In this document: piece after piece, positions 14,131 to 20,780 of the stretch
Layout: the number at the start of each line of letters is the position of its first letter
How positions within the stretch are numbered: position 1 is the first letter of the stretch
IMG/VR virus record: IMGVR_UViG_3300017788_000073
Location: 1-38,987 of that record
DNA length: 38,987 nucleotides
DNA from: a virus
Strand: one strand, 5' to 3'
Translations under genes and position numbers: made by a program
Notes under the pieces: generated by a model
Told to the model about the DNA's origin: nothing
The model's input: the letters and a program-made list of their open reading frames with translations, nothing else
Databases searched by the model: none

Positions 14131-14252
14131 GGTGGTTCATGTGGCTGATGTTTCCGTCGCGGGGTTTCCCGCCTCGCGCACGGGATGAGGCGTGGCGGCA
14201 CGTACCGCCCCCAAATTGGGCGTGCAAGCGCGGAGGGGTGGATATATGGTGA
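14127..14252 (+). CDS. 41-residue protein with GTG start
   Basis: The frame starts at GTG 14127, overlapping the previous stop as GTGA, and reads MRWFMWLMFPSRGFPPRARD then EAWRHVPPPNWACKRGGVDI and Trp. The Trp/Met/Phe-rich N-terminus could associate with a membrane; the rest is basic and Pro-rich. It ends six bases inside the following gene. It is below default calling length, and I rate it as likely because it exactly bridges two overlapping genes. Confidence 0.5.
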   Translation: MRWFMWLMFPSRGFPPRARDEAWRHVPPPNWACKRGGVDIW

Positions 14253-14425
14253 CCGAGGACATCGACTACATCGACGCTGGCCCTGCGGCGAAGGCTTGGA
14301 AGCCGCCGGAATGGTGGGTCAACCACTACCGCGAAGCGCTGCGGCAGATCGCGGACGCTACGCCGGACATCCGTAACTTTGAGTTACGCCAACGCGCACG
14401 GGACGCGCTGCGGGGTGGCGATTGA
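14246..14425 (+). CDS. Small acidic/Trp-rich early protein
   Basis: 59 residues from ATG 14246: MVTEDIDYIDAGPAAKAWKP, then PEWWVNHYREALRQIADATP and a basic end. ATG 14246 has a GGAGGGG site about ten bases upstream and a slight overlap with the previous gene, so I prefer it to the upstream ATG at 14192. The middle is a single amphipathic helix. Function unknown. Its stop overlaps the TTG of the next possible frame. Confidence 0.6.
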   Translation: MVTEDIDYIDAGPAAKAWKPPEWWVNHYREALRQIADATPDIRNFELRQRARDALRGGD

Positions 14426-14484
14426 TTGCGATTGCGGTCGCAGTCGTCATAACCATTATTCTCGAACTGCTGACCGACGATTGA
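14422..14484 (+). CDS. Possible 20-residue membrane peptide (TTG start)
   Basis: The frame from TTG 14422, overlapping the previous stop as TTGA, reads LIAIAVAVVITIILELLTDD (Met if initiated) and stops just before the operon terminator. It is a single near-perfect transmembrane segment with an acidic end, like other tiny phage membrane peptides. No separate ribosome site is visible, so translation would depend on coupling. It may equally be chance hydrophobicity. Confidence 0.35.
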   Translation: MIAIAVAVVITIILELLTDD

Positions 14485-14489
14485 CCTTG

Positions 14490-14518
14490 CCCCCGCTTCG
14501 TGCGGGGGTTTTTATTTT
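14490..14518 (+). terminator. Rho-independent terminator of the small-gene operon
   Basis: Stem CCCCCGC (14490-14496), loop TTCGT, stem GCGGGGG (14502-14508), then TTTTTATTTT. It ends plus-strand transcription six bases after the last possible frame. The T-run overlaps the stop codon of the convergent helicase gene. In the opposite direction no T-run follows, so it acts one way. Confidence 0.92.
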
Positions 14519-15852
14519 ACGGCGTGCAAACTTGGCGGCCCCTCAAGTAACGCACGCAGTACCGATTTAGGTTTATCTACCATATCGGGCGCTGCCCAAG
14601 TGTGCCTTGGTGTCTGGTGTTCGCTGCTATGCAACCGACCTACGTCGCGCCACCCTGCTGCGGCCATCGCGGCAAACAGCGCCTCGCGGCTTATGGGACG
14701 CGCTGTGCCTCGGCATAGGTCATTGATCACCCCTGCCCACGGTGACCCCACAACGCCTCGCACAAACGGCCCCTCGCGGTTGCGGGCTAGGTCTGCTATC
14801 GCGGCTTCGCCGCCGGTTAGCCCGAGATCGACCATTGCGAGCTTGGCGTCGGTCATCATCGGCGTCGCGCCTGGATTGAACGCCGACACGTCGCGGGCTT
14901 GCAACCACGCGGCAACGTGGTCGAAGCCGCCCGCATTGTACCAGTTCCAAAGGCTCTCGGCATCGGTCGAGGGCATGATACCGGCATCCGACCACACCAC
15001 AAACCACCGCCGGTCATTGGGTGGTATCACAATCGCCGCACGCTCATTGCTAAACGCCAACACAAAAATCCGGTTAGCGACGTAGTACGGGTGTTCCTGC
15101 TTTTTGTTTACCAGTAGGTTTTCGGGTGGTGCGGCAATGATAGGCTTCAGCGCATTTTCGAGCGCTCGGCGATCCTGTGCTACGCCCTGCCGTAGTTCAT
15201 TCAGCACGATGACTTCGGACTCATACGTGTACCCCCACGCTCCGGCGACTTCCTCGGCACGGGCGGACGCCACGTTCTCCAAGGTCACCCCGCCGATGGC
15301 GTAGAGAAAGGGCGCGTAGAGTGTGTCTTTACCGCTGCCTGGGACTCCGGCGTGCAGGATAGCGTGATTGATTTTGCGCTTCGGGTTCTGGCGCTTATAA
15401 GCGAGTACGTTGAAAACGTGTTCGCGCTCAAGTGGGTTTGGCAGCATCCGCTCGGCGTGCCGTAGCCAAGGGGTGATATCGCCGGGAACGCCCTGCGGGC
15501 GGTGGTCGCGCCATTTGTTAGCGTGCGCGGTATTGCCTTTGGCGACCAACACCGACTCGCCTGCCGCATACGTTAGGCCCGTCAATAACCGGCTACCAAG
15601 CGCGGCACGGTTCTCATCGAAAAAAGTCGCGGCCTCAACCCTGCGCGATTTGTTGTGGACACTATGACACTGAGTGCCACGGTAAATCGCATTGAACGCT
15701 TGCCGCGAGTATTCTTGGCGCTCGATGACATCGAAGTAATAATCGCCCTCGGCGACGTACACGAAGCGCTTGAACCAGTCGGGCGCCGGCAGCGTCGAAA
15801 TATCGGTTGTGTCGGTCATCGGTTTATCGTACCCTTGTTTGGCATAGTTCAC
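14512..15852 (-). CDS. D5/DUF5906-type helicase (replication)
   Basis: 446 residues from GTG 15852, or 435 from ATG 15819 (MTDTTDISTLPAP), which has AAGGG upstream. The central ATPase domain shows Walker A AGVPGSGKDT (168-177), a Walker B-like SEVIVLNEL (212-220), a sensor FVLAFSN (263-269) and a candidate arginine finger PPNDRRWFV (277-285). This is the SF3-like phage D5 helicase/DUF5906 pattern. The N-terminal part (YYFDVIERQEYSRQAFNAIY) resembles helicases fused to or partnered with primases. No primase catalytic motifs are visible. It probably unwinds at the phage origin; last gene of the recombination/replication unit. Confidence 0.83.
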   Translation of the reverse strand: MNYAKQGYDKPMTDTTDISTLPAPDWFKRFVYVAEGDYYFDVIERQEYSRQAFNAIYRGTQCHSVHNKSRRVEAATFFDENRAALGSRLLTGLTYAAGESVLVAKGNTAHANKWRDHRPQGVPGDITPWLRHAERMLPNPLEREHVFNVLAYKRQNPKRKINHAILHAGVPGSGKDTLYAPFLYAIGGVTLENVASARAEEVAGAWGYTYESEVIVLNELRQGVAQDRRALENALKPIIAAPPENLLVNKKQEHPYYVANRIFVLAFSNERAAIVIPPNDRRWFVVWSDAGIMPSTDAESLWNWYNAGGFDHVAAWLQARDVSAFNPGATPMMTDAKLAMVDLGLTGGEAAIADLARNREGPFVRGVVGSPWAGVINDLCRGTARPISREALFAAMAAAGWRDVGRLHSSEHQTPRHTWAAPDMVDKPKSVLRALLEGPPSLHAVK

Positions 15853-15874
15853 CCTTGAGAGATCGACTCATCTT

Positions 15875-15914
15875 GCCCCGGCAGAAGTAACCCCCTCTGT
15901 CCGGGGCTTTTTTT
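15875..15914 (+). terminator. Plus-strand intrinsic terminator with no plus gene upstream
   Basis: Stem GCCCCGG (15875-15881), a 19-base loop, stem CCGGGGC (15901-15907) and seven T residues (15908-15914). It faces plus-strand transcription although the genes here are on the minus strand. It may be a backup for read-through from the small-gene unit or end an antisense RNA. On the minus strand the hairpin lies between the HTH gene and the helicase gene and lacks a U-run. Confidence 0.7.
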
Positions 15915-16134
15915 ATGCGATGAGGTCGGGCGTACTGCCCCGCGCAATTAATCGGTAGCTGGCATATTTCTTGCCATTGCGCGTCGCGAACTCGGTGGTA
16001 ATGCAATAGCCTTGTCTGCGCAGATCGTCAATCCGCGCCGCTAACCGAAAGCAACCATAGTCTCTGAGCGCATCGAGCGGCGTGATGGACTTGCCGCTCA
16101 GTAACGCTTGTCTGATTTCGTCTACTTGTCGCAT
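15913..16134 (-). CDS. Small HTH DNA-binding protein (HTH_39-like)
   Basis: 73 residues starting MRQVDEIRQALLSGKSITPL, then DALRDYGCFRLAARIDDLRR and QGYCITTEFATRNGKKYASY. This is the compact winged-helix pattern of the HTH_39 family (PF14090) common in phages. ATG 16134 with AAGAGGTG four bases upstream is preferred over GTG 16140. It stops just before the helicase leader and may regulate this unit or act at the origin; both are inference. Confidence 0.75.
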   Translation of the reverse strand: MRQVDEIRQALLSGKSITPLDALRDYGCFRLAARIDDLRRQGYCITTEFATRNGKKYASYRLIARGSTPDLIA

Positions 16135-16143
16135 AAACACCTC

Positions 16144-16320
16144 TTAGTGTATTTCGTCGAAGTGGAACCATTCGCAAACCTCGGCCATCACGGTTTGCGT
16201 TATTTTGTCAACAATCGCCTCGGTCGAAGGTTCGTCGTCGTGTTTATAGGCGCGGTGTAAACCGCTTTTGACGCCGTTCTCGACGCATTGTTCTAGCAGC
16301 TTGTAGATATCGGGTTTCAT
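16144..16320 (-). CDS. Unknown 58-residue protein
   Basis: A frame of 58 codons filling the gap between two called genes: MKPDIYKLLEQCVENGVKSG, then LHRAYKHDDEPSTEAIVDKI and TQTVMAEVCEWFHFDEIH. ATG 16318-16320 has GAAGG five bases upstream. Acidic and helical, with repeated His/Cys residues. No family recognised. Position, ribosome site and tight fit in the operon support it. Just below default calling length. Confidence 0.65.
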   Translation of the reverse strand: MKPDIYKLLEQCVENGVKSGLHRAYKHDDEPSTEAIVDKITQTVMAEVCEWFHFDEIH

Positions 16321-16360
16321 GTAACCTTCGCATTCGCTGAAAGTATCGTGGATTGATACG

Positions 16361-16678
16361 TTATGCGCCCATGCGCTTGTTTGCGCTTAACGTGCGAAAC
16401 ATATCAAGGACGATCCGTTCGGTGTCGCGCTTATTGTTGACTTTGTTGTAGAGCGATATCGACATCACGTAACGCTCGTGCGACTCCAACGTCGTCGCGT
16501 GCTGCATTGCGGCAGCCTGGCGCTCGGCGACCGTACCCTGCGCGTGCGTGAACACGGCCTCACGGGTGCGCTTGTACGCAAACTCCGCACGTTCCATTTC
16601 TGCTTTGGCGGCGGCTGCGGCCTCGTCGGTATCGACAAGGTAACGCAGCGCCTTTTCTGCCCGTTCGTCGCTAATCAT
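16361..16678 (-). CDS. Unknown coiled-coil protein
   Basis: 105 residues from ATG 16678 (MISDERAEKALRYLVDTDEA), which overlaps the upstream stop as ATGA; the frame extends three codons further but that start is less likely. Strongly helical and Ala/Glu/Arg-rich (AAAAKAEMERAEFAYKRTRE; ERQAAAMQHATTLESHERYV). This type of small helical protein is common in phage recombination modules. Function unknown. It follows the PAPS-reductase-family gene. Confidence 0.7.
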   Translation of the reverse strand: MISDERAEKALRYLVDTDEAAAAAKAEMERAEFAYKRTREAVFTHAQGTVAERQAAAMQHATTLESHERYVMSISLYNKVNNKRDTERIVLDMFRTLSANKRMGA

Positions 16679-17469
16679 ACGCCGCACATCCCCTCACATT
16701 CATTGTTGAACATATCGACCTGCCCGTGATCCGCAGCGGTGGAGAGGTCGGCCTCGGCGAGCGGGACGCATGAGCGGTGCATAAACTGTTGACCACGAAT
16801 CTTCGGCTGCGAGCGGATCGCGGCATCGACTTCGAGCGCATCTGCCCATAGCGTAGGGTCAGCCTTGATGACCCGCCATTCGTGGTCAGAGTGGTACGGG
16901 CAACCGATGCAACTTGACTTCGGCGGCTCGGCATATCCGTTACGCTCCATCCATCGAAGGCAATCCCACCGGCTCATGCCCTTTTCAATAAGAGGCCAAC
17001 GGTGACGCTTCCAGTTCTCATGGGCGGGTTTCATCCGCAGCGCCTCGTCGGTGCTGATGCCGATCAGCATTTCGCAAAGAATCGTCTTCGCACGCTGTCG
17101 TGGCACAAGGCCCACCAACTCGCGTGTTTTCTTCGTGATGGGTTCAAGTTTGTATTCCTTCGTGCATTGCCTACGCCCCATCGCTCGGTCACCGTTCGGC
17201 ATCACCATATGCCACGGGATCGCAGCAACACGACCGGAGGTGTGTTTGCTGCGATTAATCGCATCCTGCCGCAGGTTCCCTCGCTGAACCCGATACACGG
17301 GGAACGGCAACTGCTTCTCTAGCCAATCGAGCCACGTATACACCTTGGGCGGCTCCCACCCAGTATCCGCAAAGATGGCCGCATCGACCGGCTCAATTTC
17401 GCCGTGCGCAATCATCAACGCCATCGTCGATGACTGCACGCCAGCGCCAAGCGACAGGATGCGCTTCAA
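16675..17469 (-). CDS. PAPS-reductase-family (PP-loop) protein
   Basis: 264 residues. LSLGAGVQSSTMALMI (5-20) is a PP-loop ATP-binding motif of the adenine-nucleotide alpha-hydrolase fold, and AAIFADTGWEPPKVY continues it. Cysteines sit at C102 (GRRQCTKEYKL), C132, C170, C187 and C190 (SSCIGCPYHSD), a possible iron-sulphur or thiol-relay set. Phage members are widespread; relatives include PAPS reductase, DndC of DNA phosphorothioation and tRNA thiolases. Sulfate assimilation seems unlikely in this context; a nucleic-acid modification role is inference. TTG 17469 overlaps the preceding stop (TTGA) and has GAGGTG five bases upstream. Confidence 0.82.
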   Translation of the reverse strand: MKRILSLGAGVQSSTMALMIAHGEIEPVDAAIFADTGWEPPKVYTWLDWLEKQLPFPVYRVQRGNLRQDAINRSKHTSGRVAAIPWHMVMPNGDRAMGRRQCTKEYKLEPITKKTRELVGLVPRQRAKTILCEMLIGISTDEALRMKPAHENWKRHRWPLIEKGMSRWDCLRWMERNGYAEPPKSSCIGCPYHSDHEWRVIKADPTLWADALEVDAAIRSQPKIRGQQFMHRSCVPLAEADLSTAADHGQVDMFNNECEGMCGV

Positions 17470-17768
17470 AACGGCACCTCGGACAAATCGTCATCGGTGA
17501 ACTCGCTCACCGGCTTGGCAGCGGGTTTCGGCGCAGGGCGCATTCCCTTGCGCTTAAACTTCACCGCCCAATATTCGCCTTTCTGGCCCTGCCGTTTACG
17601 AGCGTCCATAAAGTATTCTGCGCCGTCAATCAATGCGCTGCCCGAGAAGTCGGGATCGGTCAGCATATACGTTGAACCGTCGCTCGCTACTTGTTGCCGG
17701 GGCGGGCGCTTGTCTGCTTCTGCAATCGCAAACAACGTGCCGCTTTCGGGTTTGTGTTGATACTTCAT
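17466..17768 (-). CDS. Putative single-stranded DNA-binding protein
   Basis: 100 residues. Beta-rich core (YMLTDPDFSGSALIDGAEYF, GEYWAVKFKRKG) followed by a Pro/Lys/Ala linker and an acidic tail ending FTDDDLSEVPF. The acidic tip with terminal Pro-Phe recalls SSB C-termini (DDDIPF type) that recruit partner proteins. The gene lies directly beside exonuclease and annealase genes, where phages usually carry an SSB. No clear OB-fold signature is visible, so this is a functional proposal. Confidence 0.55.
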   Translation of the reverse strand: MKYQHKPESGTLFAIAEADKRPPRQQVASDGSTYMLTDPDFSGSALIDGAEYFMDARKRQGQKGEYWAVKFKRKGMRPAPKPAAKPVSEFTDDDLSEVPF

Positions 17769-18373
17769 ACTGTTAACTCCTTCAGCTTGGTTACCTTGTC
17801 ATCCAGTTCAACGAGAAACGATTCCACCTCGGTTTCGAGCATCCGCACGGCATCGTCGTCTTTCGGAATACGCACAATCATCAGTTGCAAGTTCGGCGGC
17901 ATACGGGGGTCGTAGGACACCCAGTCGCACCAATCGGAGCCGGTGCAAGCCATCTGCCATTGCATCTGATAAAAGTATTTCTGCGGCGGATCGCGGCTCA
18001 GTAGGTACTCAATATGTGCCGCCGTCTGCGGGCACTTGATTTCGACGCAGCCTGTGCCGACGATGCCATCCGGTGACGCGCCCGACATCGGTATGCGCGG
18101 GTGGGCAATGAAACCCACCTCGGTCACAAGTTCGCCTGTGCGGGCGGAGTAGGCGTCACGGGCAAAAGGCTCTTGATCCGTACCCCACTGCATTGCTGCG
18201 TTGGTAAAGCCCTCGGTCGGCTTGCCGGTAAGACGCTCGCAGACTAACTCCGCCATGTAATTCGCACGGCTTGCCGCATAGCCGGTGCGCGTCTTAGCGA
18301 CGACATCGGCGACTCGTGAGGCCGTGACCTTGCCGCAGCGGGCGGCAAACCATTCGCTACTTCGTTGTTCCAT
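17765..18373 (-). CDS. YqaJ-type (lambda Exo-like) exonuclease
   Basis: 202 residues. RSSEWFAARCGKVTASRVAD is the family's N-terminal signature. The PD-(D/E)XK site is seen as GASPDGIV (Asp 102) and CVEIKCP (Glu 111, Lys 113), and a supporting WGTDQEPFAR helix lies at about 63-72. It digests one strand from double-strand ends and hands the single strand to the ERF annealase encoded three genes earlier. Start overlaps the upstream stop (TAATG). Length is normal for the family. Confidence 0.9.
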   Translation of the reverse strand: MEQRSSEWFAARCGKVTASRVADVVAKTRTGYAASRANYMAELVCERLTGKPTEGFTNAAMQWGTDQEPFARDAYSARTGELVTEVGFIAHPRIPMSGASPDGIVGTGCVEIKCPQTAAHIEYLLSRDPPQKYFYQMQWQMACTGSDWCDWVSYDPRMPPNLQLMIVRIPKDDDAVRMLETEVESFLVELDDKVTKLKELTV

Positions 18374-18597
18374 TACATTTTCTCCTCAAGCATTTTGAGT
18401 TCATGCACCTCGCGTTCGAGGCGATAGATGCGCTCCTGCGCCAACTGCAAGCGCAACTCCGCATCGGTTCGCAGTTTGGTTTGCACCCGTAGCCGTCCTG
18501 CCAACGCTTGCGAGAGTTCGGTCGCATCGTCGCCAATCGCAAGAACGTGACCCACAATCTCGCCGTCAGTCATTTCCATGTAGTAAGCAAGGCTCAT
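18373..18597 (-). CDS. Coiled-coil protein in the recombination module
   Basis: 74 residues: MSLAYYMEMTDGEIVGHVLA, then IGDDATELSQALAGRL and a heptad-rich C-terminal half (LQLAQERIYRLEREVHELKM). The last 35 residues form a clear coiled coil. No family recognised; it may bridge or chaperone the exonuclease, with which it overlaps (TAATG). Start ATG 18597 overlaps the stop of the gene before it. Confidence 0.65.
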   Translation of the reverse strand: MSLAYYMEMTDGEIVGHVLAIGDDATELSQALAGRLRVQTKLRTDAELRLQLAQERIYRLEREVHELKMLEEKM

Positions 18598-18893
18598 GGC
18601 TGCGCCTCAAATTCAATTGCGTTTTTAACGTGCCAAATTGACATTCGCGCCCAAAACGCAACCTTTCTGTTTTTTTGTGTAATGGCCTCTACAGCGCAAT
18701 CAGCGGCCTCTCGCGCATAATGAACAGATAACGGCTCAAGTTTAGTAACCTGCCACATAACGCGTTGTACGTCTTTTGCGGATTTTTCAGTGCGATCAAT
18801 CGTCATGCGTTCCCACGCTTCTCCAAAAGCGTGTTTGTTAGCGTACGGTTGAAATGCTTTCAGTGCTTCCCACATTTTTATTCGGCTGCTCAT
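18594..18893 (-). CDS. Unknown helical protein in the recombination module
   Basis: 99 residues, basic and helical with several Trp: MSSRIKMWEALKAFQPYANK, HAFGEAWERMTIDRTEKSAK and AFWARMSIWHVKNAIEF. A-rich codon choices (Lys/Asn/Ile) differ slightly from neighbours, so it may be a more recent acquisition. No domain recognised. It lies between the ERF annealase and the coiled-coil gene with four-base overlaps at both ends. Confidence 0.6.
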   Translation of the reverse strand: MSSRIKMWEALKAFQPYANKHAFGEAWERMTIDRTEKSAKDVQRVMWQVTKLEPLSVHYAREAADCAVEAITQKNRKVAFWARMSIWHVKNAIEFEAQP

Positions 18894-19480
18894 GGCTGCG
18901 CCTCCCGCAGCAACTTCTTACGTGCCGCAAAGTGCGGAATGAGCGGCTTACGCTCGGCCTCGCTCAACTGGTGATAAAGCGCGTTCAGTTCCTTCTCGTT
19001 TGCTGCAAGGTCAATCGCAGTCAAGATGGCCGGATCAATGGCCGGTTGCGCAGCGACTTCGTGCGTCGTCGCATCGGCGTCGTTATCGCCCTCCGTGGGT
19101 ATGCAGAACGCTTGGAAGGCCGCGTACTTGTAGGCGGCTGACATCGCTTTGTTACTGGCCTTGTCGCCGCTGTCCATCGCCTCGCCGACGGTCGTAACCG
19201 TGTGCTTGCTGCCGTCTTCAGCGGCTACGAAGTCGAACTCGACCATCAGCGTCACGTAGAACAGCGCCGTGCCGCTACGGTTCTGCCGTTCGATCACCTC
19301 GCGGTGCGTCACGCGGGGCAGGATGACAAGACCGTACTTCGACAGTAATGGCGACAACGCGCCATAAACCTGGTCGATGCCACGGAAGGCATAGTTCTGC
19401 TGTTGGTTCTTGCTGCTCTTGCTAATGCCGATCTTGGAAAGTTCGGCGGTCACCGCAGCGATGCATTGATAGACTTTCAT
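18890..19480 (-). CDS. erf: ERF-family single-strand annealing protein
   Basis: 196 residues. Signature segments are SKSSKNQQQNYAFRGIDQVY (about 21-40), ALSPLLSKYGLVILPRV and the GEAMDSGDKASNKAMSAAYK block (about 98-117), typical of the ERF superfamily (PF04404; P22 Erf, host-independent annealases). It pairs complementary single strands produced by the YqaJ exonuclease, supporting genome circularisation or concatemer formation. A C-terminal helical region (150-196) is variable in the family. ATG 19480 overlaps the preceding stop as ATGA. Confidence 0.9.
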   Translation of the reverse strand: MKVYQCIAAVTAELSKIGISKSSKNQQQNYAFRGIDQVYGALSPLLSKYGLVILPRVTHREVIERQNRSGTALFYVTLMVEFDFVAAEDGSKHTVTTVGEAMDSGDKASNKAMSAAYKYAAFQAFCIPTEGDNDADATTHEVAAQPAIDPAILTAIDLAANEKELNALYHQLSEAERKPLIPHFAARKKLLREAQP

Positions 19481-19701
19481 TGTACGCTCCGAAGGGAAGC
19501 CCGCGCCTTGTCGATGGCGTCGATGAGGTCGCGGATGGTGAGGGAGAGGTTCATCGAGTGTTCGCGCTCAATGCGGTTCAGCTCTTGCAGAGAGTCGTAG
19601 CAGTTCCACGCAGCCGATTCGGCTCGCTCTTGCGCATTGAGGAACGCTTCAGCCGTTTCTTGAAGGTCACGGCCATACTGACGGTCGTCTTCTTGTTCCA
19701 T
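19477..19701 (-). CDS. First gene of the recombination unit, unknown helical protein
   Basis: 74 residues from ATG 19701 (MEQEDDRQYGRDLQETAEAF), with GGAGA five bases upstream; the frame extends seven codons further without a better site. Acidic, all-helical, heptad-like (LQELNRIEREHSMNLSLTIR). It is about 27 bases downstream of the predicted minus-strand start of transcription, so it is the first product of this unit. Unknown function; could be an anti-host or recombination accessory protein. Confidence 0.7.
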   Translation of the reverse strand: MEQEDDRQYGRDLQETAEAFLNAQERAESAAWNCYDSLQELNRIEREHSMNLSLTIRDLIDAIDKARASLRSVQ

Positions 19702-19734
19702 GTTTGTCTCCGGTGGGGCCAATCCCCGCGAGCA

Positions 19735-19762
19735 ATCATACGCCTCTGCTAAGGCTTGTCAA
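19735..19762 (-). promoter_or_regulatory. Strong sigma70-type promoter for the recombination/replication unit
   Basis: On the minus strand, a perfect -35 TTGACA (19762-19757), a 16-base spacer and -10 TATGAT (19740-19735, 5/6). Transcription should begin near 19728, about 27 bases before ATG 19701. Its -35 box is shared with the plus-strand promoter. Confidence 0.82.
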
Positions 19763-19784
19763 CTACGGTTGCATACGATATTGT
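19756..19784 (+). promoter_or_regulatory. Promoter for the Cro-like/methyltransferase unit (leaderless)
   Basis: TTGTCA (19756-19761, 5/6), a 17-base spacer, TATTGT (19779-19784, 4/6). A start six to seven bases on falls at about 19791, at or one base before ATG 19792, so the transcript would have almost no leader. The -35 overlaps the opposing promoter's -35 by five bases. Confidence 0.7.
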
Positions 19785-19791
19785 CCGCAGC

Positions 19792-19950
19792 ATGGATATC
19801 AATAAATTGCTCAAGAAATTCGGCAGCGCTTCGGCGTTGGCGCGGGCGTTCGGCGTCTCCAGACAGGCGGTCGCCAAGTGGATGGCCGCAGGTGAACTGC
19901 CGCCGCTGCGGGTGTACCAGGCTCGGGAACTGATGCGGAAAGTTCTGTGA
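19792..19950 (+). CDS. Cro-like helix-turn-helix regulator
   Basis: 52 residues from ATG 19792: MDINKLLKKFGSASALARAF, then GVSRQAVAKWMAAGELPPLR and VYQARELMRKVL. The core SASALARAFGVSRQAVAKWM is a Cro/YdaS-type HTH with a recognition helix SRQAVAKW; the GELPPLRVYQA end is characteristic of this family. The start is favoured by the promoter geometry; the longer frame upstream would have to begin in the -35 region. It likely binds the overlapping promoters and sets the balance between the two early units. Confidence 0.82.
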   Translation: MDINKLLKKFGSASALARAFGVSRQAVAKWMAAGELPPLRVYQARELMRKVL

Positions 19951-20780
19951 GGTACGGCAGCGTCTGTAGCGGCATTGAAGCCGCAACCGTCGCATGGGAT
20001 TCGCTCGGATGGACTCCTGTATTTTTTAGTGAAATAGAACCTTTCCCTTGCGCGGTGTTGAAACACCATTACCCTGCCGTGCCTAACTACGGCGACATGA
20101 CTAAATTTGCGGAGTGGCCGAATGAATCAATCGACGTTCTCGTGGGAGGAACCCCATGCCAAAGTTTTAGTGTCGCGGGACTTAGAGCAGGACTGGCTGA
20201 CCCGCGTGGCAACCTCATGCTTACCTACCTTGCGATTGCTGACCGATATCGGCCCGAGTGGTTGGTTTGGGAAAACGTCCCCGGCGTCTTGTCGTCTAAC
20301 GGAGGACGGGATTTTGGAACCTTCCTCGCAGGGTTGGGCGAGCTCGGGTATGGGTTCGCCTACCGAATTCTTGACGCTCAATACTTCGGAGTGGCCCAAA
20401 GACGCCGCCGTGTGTTCGTTGTCGCAAACGCTAGAAGTTGGCAACGTGCCGCAGCGGTTCTTTTTGAGCGCGAAAGCCTGTGCGGGAATCCTGCGCCGAG
20501 CAGAGAGGCACGGGAAGGCGTTGCCGGAACCATTGCGGCTCGCTTTGGAATCAGTCGTAACAACCACGAAGAGTTAGCGTGGCCTGCGGAAGTTGCGTCA
20601 ACGCTAAACGCCGCATTTGGTTGCAAGCAAGGACTAGAGGATCAGCACGCGCTAGGGGGGGGCAGCTCTTTGTCCCCGCCAGAAATAGCGATGTGTCTTA
20701 ACGCAGGCGCAATGGGCAGACAAGACGCATCAAGTGAGACATTGATTCCCGTGACAGAGGGGGGGGGGGTAGACCAATGA
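19947..20780 (+). CDS. DNA (cytosine-5) methyltransferase, N-terminal part (frame-split)
   Basis: 277 residues from GTG 19947 (overlaps the regulator stop as GTGA). Motif I is VCSGIEAATVAW (6-17). The catalytic Pro-Cys loop is VGGTPCQSFSVAGLRAG (67-83, Cys 71). Motif VI is WENVPGV (108-114) and motif VIII is QRRRRVFVVA (151-160). It then enters the variable target-recognition region and stops at 20780, so motifs IX and X are absent from this frame; they lie in the next frame. The break follows an 11-G tract. As it stands this fragment should be inactive. No restriction partner is encoded, so an intact form would be a solitary protective or regulatory methylase. Confidence 0.88.
   Translation: MRYGSVCSGIEAATVAWDSLGWTPVFFSEIEPFPCAVLKHHYPAVPNYGDMTKFAEWPNESIDVLVGGTPCQSFSVAGLRAGLADPRGNLMLTYLAIADRYRPEWLVWENVPGVLSSNGGRDFGTFLAGLGELGYGFAYRILDAQYFGVAQRRRRVFVVANARSWQRAAAVLFERESLCGNPAPSREAREGVAGTIAARFGISRNNHEELAWPAEVASTLNAAFGCKQGLEDQHALGGGSSLSPPEIAMCLNAGAMGRQDASSETLIPVTEGGGVDQ
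20759..20769 (+). repeat. 11-G homopolymer at the methyltransferase frame break
   Basis: Eleven consecutive G residues. In the upstream frame they include G GGG GGG, a canonical -1 slippery form. A -1 slip here gives ...VTEGGGGRPMTFGAQ..., joining the two halves. One added G or two lost would do the same. A second G8 run is at 20655-20662 in the same gene. Base calling in such runs is error-prone. Confidence 0.85.
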
